Made by a program: the position numbers and the translations under genes | Notes under the pieces: model-generated | Database searches by the model: none | What the model was told of the DNA's origin: nothing | What the model saw: only the letters and a program-made list of their open reading frames with translations | Assembly: GCA_027623585.1 (NCBI GenBank) | Contig: JAQBVK010000086.1 | Coordinates: forward strand, 1 to 8,911 | Direction: 5' to 3' | Source: Planctomycetota bacterium | Lineage (GTDB): Bacteria; Planctomycetota; UBA1135 | Length of the DNA stretch: 8,911 nt | Shown: positions 1 to 6,400 of the stretch, in pieces | Layout of the letters: each line of letters starts with the position of its first letter | How positions within the stretch are numbered: position 1 is the stretch's first letter

Positions 1-6
1 TCCGTA

Positions 7-1164
7 TTAGGGCGGCAGCACGCGCGCGCAGCGCAGACCGCGCCCGTCGTCCTCGGTCCAGGCCGCGAGCCAACCGCGCGGCTCGGCTGCGAGCCGCAAG
101 ATGCCGACCTCGCGCGCGGCCGAGCCGCTTGCGATGAGAAACGACTCGCCCGGCGTGCCATCGGCCGCGAAGCCGCGCGCCATCCAACCCGTTGCATCGG
201 CCTTCTGCTGCAGCCAGCTCACCAGCAGCTTGCCGTCGGGGCCGAAACAGGCGTCTACGCGTCCGCTCGCGCCACCGCCGTCCACGCGCCGCGCCGCGCC
301 GAAATTCCGGCCACCGTCTTCCGACCACGCCACCTGCACGCGGCTTCCGCCACCCTGGGTGAACCACGTGAGTGCAACGCGCGCGCCGGCGACCGCCAGC
401 GCAGGACCGTTCACCGGTCAGCCGGGGGTGCGCCAGCCGTCGGGCGCGGCGAGGCGCGCTTCACTCCAGGATGCCGGGTCCTCCGGCATGCCGCGCGCGA
501 AGAGGACGTCACGGATCTCCTCCTCGGTGCGGTCGCGCCAAGCCACCAACACCGCGCCATCGCTCAGCGCGATCACCGACGTCGGGCAGCAGTCGCAGCA
601 ACGCTCGTCGAGCAGCAACTCCGGTCCGAGCGATCCGTCGGCGCGAACCGCGCGGCCGCGCAACTGCTGCCCGGTTTCGGCGTACGCGCGGCCGTCGAGC
701 CAAGTCGCGAAGAAGCCGCCGGCCGGTAGCGGCGTGAGCGACACGAAGCCGTGCTCGCCCGGCCCGTCGTGCTCGTGCAGTCGGCCTTCAGCCGTGAGGT
801 CGCGCGTCGCGTCTTCGAATCGGAAGCGCACTGCGTAGTCGTAGGAGCGCGCGCCGACCATCGGAAGCCAGGTGCGCAATACGCGTCCATCAGCGTCGCG
901 CGCGGCGCCGGGCAGGTCGGCCCAATTGAGGAACCATTTCTCTCCTCGCATGACCTCGCGCGCATCCGTCCACGCGTCGGAGCCCCGCTGCGCGATCAGC
1001 AGGCGTGGCGGCTCGCGCTCGAGCCACTGCAGAGTCGGCGTCTCGCCGGCGGCCGCCTCCTGTTGCCAGGACGCAGCCATGCCCGTAGCACTCGGCGCAT
1101 CGAGCGGCTCGACCCGCCAGCCGACTTGAGCCTGCACGAGCAGCAGCAGCGCGGATGCAAGCAT
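7..1164 (-). CDS. Sialidase-like (Asp-box) exported protein, predicted selenoprotein with Sec249
   Basis: Seen: a 385-residue reading frame broken only by one TGA at 420-418. It starts at ATG 1164 (overlapping the upstream stop as TAATG; GAGG lies 5 nt upstream) and ends at TAA 9-7. Residues 1-13 form a hydrophobic signal peptide. Other landmarks are WLDGR at 155-159, a Cys cluster CCDCC at 189-193, the DGW...PG-U-PVNGP segment with the TGA at residue 249, and an Asp-box SEDGGRNF at 281-288, all typical of a beta-propeller. Known, from memory: relatives annotated exo-alpha-sialidase or BNR proteins carry VCDCCQT and, about 55 residues later, GCPVNGP. Here the Cys of the second motif is replaced by TGA, and the same frame continues with family-like sequence. 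Inferred: TGA is decoded as selenocysteine, so the Cys cluster and Sec may make a redox or metal site outside the cytoplasm. True sialidase activity is not implied. The alternative is a pseudogene with a premature stop. Confidence 0.8.
383..402 (-). promoter_or_regulatory. SECIS-like hairpin downstream of the Sec249 codon
   Basis: On the minus strand the arms GCGCTGGC (402-395) and GCCGGCGC (390-383) form 8 contiguous pairs, one of them G-U, around the loop GGTC (394-391). The stem starts 15 nt and the loop 23 nt after the TGA. Bacterial SECIS elements sit inside the coding region just 3' of UGA, with a short GU-containing apical loop roughly 16-37 nt away; the E. coli fdhF loop also contains GGUC. 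The fit is good, but hairpins are common in DNA this GC-rich. Confidence 0.7.
418..420 (-). other. In-frame TGA, predicted selenocysteine codon (residue 249)
   Basis: The codon is TGA followed by CCG GTG AAC (Pro-Val-Asn). It lies in the same frame as the upstream 248 codons and the downstream 135 codons. The next base is C, a context favourable for Sec insertion or readthrough and the same as in E. coli fdhF. The position matches a Cys conserved in relatives as I remember them, and TGC or TGT to TGA is a single-base difference. Ordinary gene calling would end the gene here and start a separate one at GTG 414. Confidence 0.8.
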
Positions 1165-1826
1165 TAAAACCTCACGGCGACGGTCGCGCCGACCGTGTGC
1201 GTATCCGCGATCTCCACCAACAGCAGGTCGACGCTCCAGTAAGCATGACCAGGACCCAACTCTCCGAGCCCGCGCGACACGATCCAGTGGAGTTGCTCGC
1301 CGTCGTGCTGCACGGTGGCGCTGGTGTGGTCGCCGAACCACCAAGTCAAGCCGCCGATCATGCGCAAGTCATCGGCAAAAGTGCCGTAGGACGCACCGAC
1401 GTACCCGTTCACGGGTAGAGGAAAGCCCTCGGGCAGATTGAACGGCGCGGTCAGGAACCACGCGCGCCCATCCGGCGTGCCGATGCGATCACTGCTGGTG
1501 CCCCCGATCAGGCCGACGTGCGGCACGTGCTCGCCCGGCATCGAGAGCGCGAAGTTGAAGTTGGGAAGCAATTCATCTTCGCCTGGATTGTATTCCAAGG
1601 CCACGGAGAGTCGTTTTGTCGCGCGCCATGCAGCCACCCAGCGCGTCTTTGCGCGCTCCACTGGCGAGTTCGGCAGCAGCCGCAAGCTCAGCGTGAACGG
1701 CCGTTCAGTTTCTTCTTCGCCGGTCCAACGGATCGGCTGGCCCTCGCCCGGTCACACCGGTCACGGCGGGGCCGAAGCTTCAGGAACGGCATGCTGGAGC
1801 AGCAGGAACAAGGCTGTGACGATCAC
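1164..1826 (-). CDS. Small outer-membrane beta-barrel protein, predicted selenoprotein with UxxU motif
   Basis: Seen: a 220-residue frame from GTG 1826 (AGGA 7 nt upstream) to TAA 1166-1164, interrupted only by TGA at 1763-1761 and 1754-1752. The first 21 codons give a clean signal peptide, VIVTALFLLLQHAVPEASA then PP. The two TGAs follow as U-P-V-U at 22-25, and then PGEGQPIRW leads into the barrel. The rest alternates hydrophobic and polar residues and contains an NPGEDELLPN segment and GTSSDRIGTPDGRAWF. It ends in VAVRF, a terminal Phe typical of outer-membrane proteins. I associate the GTSSDRIGTP type of sequence with an uncharacterised barrel family but cannot name it. Starting at TTG 1685 instead would discard the signal peptide and leave an exported-type barrel with no export signal. 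Inferred: the mature N-terminus carries a UxxU redox or metal-binding pair, equivalent to CxxC, in the periplasm. The gene lies 27 bp after the cytochrome gene and overlaps the next gene by one base. The alternative is a 5'-degraded pseudogene. Confidence 0.7.
1170..1173 (-). promoter_or_regulatory. Ribosome binding site of the sialidase-like gene
   Basis: The minus strand reads GAGG, then TTTTA, then ATG at 1164. The site lies in the last codons of the barrel gene, so translation of the two genes is probably coupled. It decides for ATG 1164 over longer in-frame extensions up to 1344, which lack a signal peptide and overlap the barrel gene. Confidence 0.6.
1719..1737 (-). promoter_or_regulatory. 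SECIS-like hairpin downstream of the UxxU codons
   Basis: On the minus strand the arms GCCGATCC (1737-1730) and GGACCGGC (1726-1719) make four pairs, one A-C mismatch and three more pairs around the loop GTT (1729-1727). The loop begins 23 nt after the second TGA and 32 nt after the first, both inside the usual bacterial SECIS range, and its first base is G. The stem is weaker than the one in the downstream gene. Confidence 0.5.
1752..1763 (-). other. Two in-frame TGA codons, predicted Sec22-Pro-Val-Sec25
   Basis: The minus strand reads TGA CCG GTG TGA CCG, giving U-P-V-U in frame between the signal peptide and the barrel. The spacing is exactly that of a CxxC thiol pair. Both TGAs are followed by C. 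The nine bases TGACCGGTG also occur at the Sec codon of the neighbouring gene (420-412). UxxU pairs are known in the SelL selenoprotein family, so two Sec residues in this arrangement are not unprecedented. Confidence 0.65.
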
Positions 1827-1833
1827 TCGCCCA

Positions 1834-1837
1834 TCCT
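1834..1837 (-). promoter_or_regulatory. Ribosome binding site that supports the GTG 1826 start
   Basis: The minus strand reads AGGA, then TGGGCGA, then GTG at 1826: a Shine-Dalgarno core with 7 nt spacing. It supports starting the barrel gene at the signal peptide, upstream of both TGA codons. Confidence 0.55.
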
Positions 1838-1853
1838 ATCGCGCCGCCGTCCG

Positions 1854-3401
1854 CTACTGGCTGAAGCGCGCGTCGAGAAGCTGGGAATCGCTGAACTCGG
1901 CGCCATTGCGCGCGATCCACGGCTCCAGAAATGCCGGATCCCTCAAGCGTGGATCCGTCAGCGCTTGGAGGAAGGCGAGCAGATCGGCCAACTCGGCGCT
2001 CGTGAGACTGACTCCCTGCGGCAGCCTTGAAGCGCCCGCGGCGCGCGCACTGATCAAGGCCTGGGTGGCCTCTTGCGTGTTGAGGATCAAATCGAAGACC
2101 TGGGTGCCGGGATCTGCCTGCGTCCAGTTGTAGATCGCGTTCATTCCCACCGGATCGAGGTGGTGGCGCACGGCGTCGGCGAGCGAGTCATAGGCGCCGC
2201 TGTGACCGTAAGGCGCGGTGAGTTCCACGTTGAGCAACGTCGGCGTGCGGAACTTGAAGCGATCCGTAGGCGCGCCGGTCACGCGCGCGCGTCCCCAATC
2301 CTGAGTGGGAGATCCTTGGCCGTTCAAGTCACCTTTTCCGCGACCGATCTGCGGGAAGGCGAGGATGTGAAACTCTTCATCCGTGAAGAAGTCGCCCGAG
2401 TGGCAACTGACGCACCCCGCTCCGCCGTAGGCGGGATCGCGCAGGAACAGCAGCGCGCCGCGTTTCTGTTGCGCCGTGAGCGCTCCGGGAATGCCGGTCG
2501 CGAAGCGATTCCAGGCGTTGGCCGCGAAGAATTGTGACTCTTGATATGCTGCCAGCGCCAGTGCGATCGTGTCGTAGTGAATCAATTCTTGGGAAGTGCC
2601 CAAGGGTGAGGCGAACGCCGCGCGGAACAGCGGCAGCCAGTCGTCCGGGATCTCGCCTGCGCCCATGCCGTAGCGGCCGATGCGCGCGCCGAGGTGGCCG
2701 CGCAAGACCGCGCGCGTGCTGCCGGTCTCGAAGCTGTGAGATTTCATCTCATCCTCCGAGGTCACCGGGAAGCGAGCCTGCGCTGCGGCCAGCGTCGGCC
2801 CCGCATTCGGATCACTCACGGTGGGCCCGGCAGAATCCGGCGTGAAGATGCCGCCGTCGGTGTGCCTCTGCACTCGCCCGTCCCAGAACAGGGACTGCTT
2901 GTACAGCACGATGTTGAATGTGGTGGGGGAGTTGCGCGGGACGTTCGGCCCGCCGTCGTAGCCAATCGCGGTCGAGAGTTGCACGCGTCCAGGACCCAGC
3001 AGGTCTGGATCCATCGCCTCGACGCCGACCGGCAGGGTCAGCGCATCGGCGCCGCCGAGCAAGGGGTGGTGACAGGAAGCGCAAGAAGAAGTGAAGTCAC
3101 CGCCGAGCGATTTGCTGAAAAACAGATGCTTGCCGAGCATGACGAGCGGATCGTCGGCCTCAGGAATCGTGCGGCCGTCGTCTTCGACGATCTGCTCCGG
3201 CCGCCCCGTCAATCCGAGTTGGAGAATCAACGCGCGCAGTTGGAGATCGACCTCCTGGGAGTGATCCTTGGCGCCGGACGAGCCGCCCAAGCAGGCTCCG
3301 AGCACGACGGCCAGGAGCGCGGAGCTGAGTGTGAAGAGGAGACGCACGCTGTTCCTTGCTATCGGTTCGTGGAGCATAGTGCTACAGACAAGCATTGTCA
3401 C
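1854..3401 (-). CDS. Di-heme cytochrome c peroxidase (MauG/CcpA family), lipoprotein
   Basis: Family role: periplasmic di-heme c-type cytochromes that reduce hydrogen peroxide or oxidise protein or small-molecule substrates. Seen (515 aa from GTG 3401): a signal peptide with lipobox LGAC, Cys37 being the likely lipidated residue. Two heme c sites follow, CASCH at about 107-111 and CVSCH at about 330-334. Family blocks include NVPRNSPTTFN, FWDGRVQRH, and late in the protein FRTPTLLNVELTAPYGHSG. It ends at TAG 1856-1854. Start choice: GGAGGA lies 10 nt before GTG 3401. ATG 3395 and ATG 3377 are also possible, and the last gives a more compact signal peptide but has no ribosome site. The frame stays open to 3551, which would overlap the divergent gene, so I reject that extension. 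It is the first gene of the operon and the likely electron-transfer partner of the two predicted selenoproteins downstream. No obvious defect. Peroxidase versus MauG-type oxidase activity cannot be settled from the sequence alone. Confidence 0.9.
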   Translation of the reverse strand: MTMLVCSTMLHEPIARNSVRLLFTLSSALLAVVLGACLGGSSGAKDHSQEVDLQLRALILQLGLTGRPEQIVEDDGRTIPEADDPLVMLGKHLFFSKSLGGDFTSSCASCHHPLLGGADALTLPVGVEAMDPDLLGPGRVQLSTAIGYDGGPNVPRNSPTTFNIVLYKQSLFWDGRVQRHTDGGIFTPDSAGPTVSDPNAGPTLAAAQARFPVTSEDEMKSHSFETGSTRAVLRGHLGARIGRYGMGAGEIPDDWLPLFRAAFASPLGTSQELIHYDTIALALAAYQESQFFAANAWNRFATGIPGALTAQQKRGALLFLRDPAYGGAGCVSCHSGDFFTDEEFHILAFPQIGRGKGDLNGQGSPTQDWGRARVTGAPTDRFKFRTPTLLNVELTAPYGHSGAYDSLADAVRHHLDPVGMNAIYNWTQADPGTQVFDLILNTQEATQALISARAAGASRLPQGVSLTSAELADLLAFLQALTDPRLRDPAFLEPWIARNGAEFSDSQLLDARFSQ

Positions 3402-3465
3402 TTGTTTTCGTTCCTCCAGTGCGAGGCCCAGCCGTGCCGACAAGGAGTGTGCCCCTTCGTTAGCC
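3402..3465. promoter_or_regulatory. Divergent intergenic region, probable promoters for both units
   Basis: These 64 bp separate the two divergent starts and so should carry at least part of both promoters. It is the only local stretch with a T-rich run (CTTGTTTTCGTTCCTCC). TTGTCA at 3395-3400 could be a -35 element for the plus strand, but I see no convincing -10. AAGGAG at 3442-3447 is 18 nt from the plus-strand ATG, too far for a normal ribosome site. Confidence 0.4.
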
Positions 3466-6400
3466 ATGAGCCAGCCGTCCCAGGTCCATCCCACCGTCAG
3501 CAGTAGTTCCCCTTCGGACCTCGGCGCCATTCCGAAGCAGATCCCTTTCACGGGGCCTGCGGTGCAAGAGTGGATGACTCAGCACGCTCAGGAGCCGGCG
3601 GCGGAACGCCGTTCCTTGCGCCTGCGGCTCGCGGTCGTCGAGCATGATCTCGGCCGTGGCCTCGACCTCGACGGACGCGACGACTTCAAGTGCCTCGCGC
3701 GTCGCGGCCTCGAGCCGTCCGACGCGGTCGTCACTCAGGCGCTTGCACTGCTGCGTGACCTGGGGCCGCGCGCGCTGTTCAGCGACGAAGACGGTGACGG
3801 AGCCCGGCAAGCGATGGCGATCGCCGCGGCCGAGTTAGTGGAACGCGGCCAATGCGACAGCCTGCTCGTGATTTGTCCGGAGCGGGATTGCGCGGATTGG
3901 ATCGCGCGCATGCATCAGGGCTTCGGACTGCCGCTGCGGCAGTGCAGCGAGGATCGCATCGCCGAGCTCGCCGCCGGCGGTGCCTGGGTGCTCAGCCACG
4001 CGACGGCGGCCGCGCGCGCCCAACAAATCCACGACCGCGGTTTCGGCGTGGTGCTCTTCGACGAAGTCCATGAATGCAGTAAGGACGCCGTCCGCGCGCT
4101 GCGGCACGCGCTGCGCGAAGACCTGTTCTTGTTCGCGCGCACTTCGTCGCCCTTGCACGACGGTTTCACGACGCTCTACCGTTCGCTCGACCTGGTGCGG
4201 GGTTTGGTCGCGCACCCGCTCGGCACTTGGGAAGAGTTCGTGAGTCTGTTCTTGGGCGGCGACGCCAAGGCGCAGTTCCCGCGCAAGGGAACCGAGGATG
4301 AATTGCACGCGCGCTTGTCGGCGTGGATGCGGCGCGACTCCGTCGTCGAAGTCAGTGACTCCGGTCCGCGCAAGTCCAAACGCACGGTCAAGGATCACCT
4401 GCTCGAACCGCAGCAGCGGGAGAAGGAATATCTGGATCAGGCTTGGCGCGCGGCACTTGGCTTCACCGAACAGACGCGTGATCACTACCTCGCCGCCGTG
4501 ATCGGCGGCCCGTGGGCTTTTTCCGAGGCGGTCGAGAGGGCGATCTCGCGCAACCTCGTCACGGAGCCGGCGCTCAAGCGCTTGTTGCAGGACCTGGTCG
4601 TGCGCGGTCGCAGCATGCGGGAGACCGTCAAGACCGCGCAGGTTGCGCAAATCGCGCGCAAAGTGCAGAAGGATCGCGATGCGCGAGTCCTGGTGTGCGT
4701 GCGCAGCGGCGCCACCGCGACCGGTCTCTCGCACGCCTTGGCGCAAGCTGGTTTCATCGATCAGACCGAGGTGCTGAAGGAAGGCCAAGACGGCCTGAAC
4801 CGGATGTCGATCCAACGCTTCGTGCTCGGAGAACGGCGCGTGTTGATCGCGCCGGACGGCGCGGCGCGCGGGCAGGTCGTGCACTGCGTCACGGACTTGA
4901 TCCACTTCGGTCCGGCGTTGGAGCCGGCCGTGCACGTCGCGCGCATGGAGCGGCTTGCTGGCGAAGACGGCACGCGTTGCACGGTGCACCGGCTGATCTT
5001 GAAAGGAAGCCCGGAGGAGCTTGCGGTCCACGCGGCTCAACAGAGGCTCGGCTTCCACGATTTGGAGGCAGAGCAGGTGGGAACCTGGCTCGGTGACCTC
5101 GGTTTCGGCGGCGACGAGCACGCTTGGACGCGCTTCTTGCTCGGACGCGTGGCGGCGGTGCTCGAAGGAACGCCGCGCGAGGAAGAACTGCTGCCGATAC
5201 TCGAGAAGCGCAAACAAGCGGTGATCTTCCGCGGAGAACGCCGGCGCGCAGCGGATCGCGTGCTCGGAGCGCTCGGCCGTGAAATGCTCTCGCCGCGCGG
5301 ACGTTATGAGGCCGATGCTCCGCGCCACACGGTCGCGCAGCTCGTCGCTGCGAGCCTGGAACTGAGGCAAGGCGGCTGGCAAGTTACTGACGACAAGCGC
5401 ATCTTGCTCGAGCATGAGGGTCGGCACACGGAACTGCGCGTGCCCGAGCGCAGCGGCCGCACGCTCGCGCAACCTCCCATCGAAGAGTCGAAGACGCTCG
5501 ATTGCGAACCGGGATCGTGGGCTTGGGAGCGACTGACCTCGAAGTTCCGCGAAGGCTCCGCCTTCTTCCTCGCCGACGCGCGCGCCTACCCGCTCGACCG
5601 AGTGCGCAAGAAGTTGGCGGCGCAACTCGAGCCGCACGGATTGGTGATCGAGAGCCTGAAGGTTACGGAGGCGCATGCGACGGTCGCCGCCTCCCTCAAT
5701 CTTCGCGCCACTGCAAGCGCGGGGCCCGAGCGCCAAGAAGCCTTGGTCGAAGCGCGCTCCTGCGCCGAGGGCCACGCGCTCGAAGCCTATCTCGACGCGC
5801 CGGAAACCCTGCCCTGGCCTGACGGCTCACGCACGCCCTTGGTCAACGCCCTCGAAGGCGACGTTGCCGAAGCGGTCGAGGAAGCCTTCGCGCGCGCTGC
5901 TGGCGCCATCGAGAAGGACGTGCGCAGCCGCCGCGCGCTGGCGACCTTCCTGAACGAAGCGGCAGCACGACCGGCGTTCACGCACCGCCCCACGCTGGAA
6001 CTCGGCGTCGGCGCCGCGGTCGAAGGACTGACCGGCCTCATCTACCAGACGGTCACGGTCGAAGCTCAGGTGCGCCACCGCGATCAAACTGCCGCATGGC
6101 CGATCAAGTTGCGATGCGTGCCCGTGAGCGGAGTCATCTTGGGAGAGATTCCTCTGCCGGCGGGAACTGAGGCGAGCGCTCCCCTGTGGGCGTGCGCCGC
6201 CGGTCACTTCGTGGCCGCCGGAGCGATTACCGCCTGTGCGACGGAGAACTGCACGACCGGCCTTTGCGCTGAACACGCTGGCGCCGATGCCGGCTTGCGT
6301 AAATGCGAGTCTTGCGGCACGGCTCGATGCTCGGAACACAGCAGCGCCTGCGCCGGATGCGGCACCGCGCTCTGCGAAGAGCACCTCGAGGAGCTCGACT

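Noticed and set aside
7..414. Separate small gene starting at GTG 414
   Set aside because: It is in the same frame as the upstream gene, has no signal peptide or ribosome site, and begins inside the PVNGP motif. It is better read as the C-terminal part of the selenoprotein.
1164..1685. Barrel gene starting at TTG 1685
   Set aside because: It would begin in mid-strand of the barrel and lack export signals. The GTG 1826 start has a ribosome site and signal peptide in the same frame.
101..2133. Long plus-strand ORFs opposite the minus-strand operon
   Set aside because: They are shadows of GC-rich coding DNA: low-complexity Arg/Ser/Pro/Ala sequence without domains, while the minus frames carry clear motifs.
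3387..3399. Inverted repeat GACAA-GCA-TTGTC near the cytochrome start as an operator
   Set aside because: The arms are only 5 bp, and it lies inside the coding region if GTG 3401 is the start. It could matter only if ATG 3377 is used.
1..3401. Genome-wide reassignment of UGA to Trp or Gly as explanation of the in-frame TGAs
   Set aside because: The giant gene ends in TGA at a natural C-terminus, Trp is encoded by TGG throughout, and the DNA is GC-rich, unlike known UGA-reassigned bacteria.
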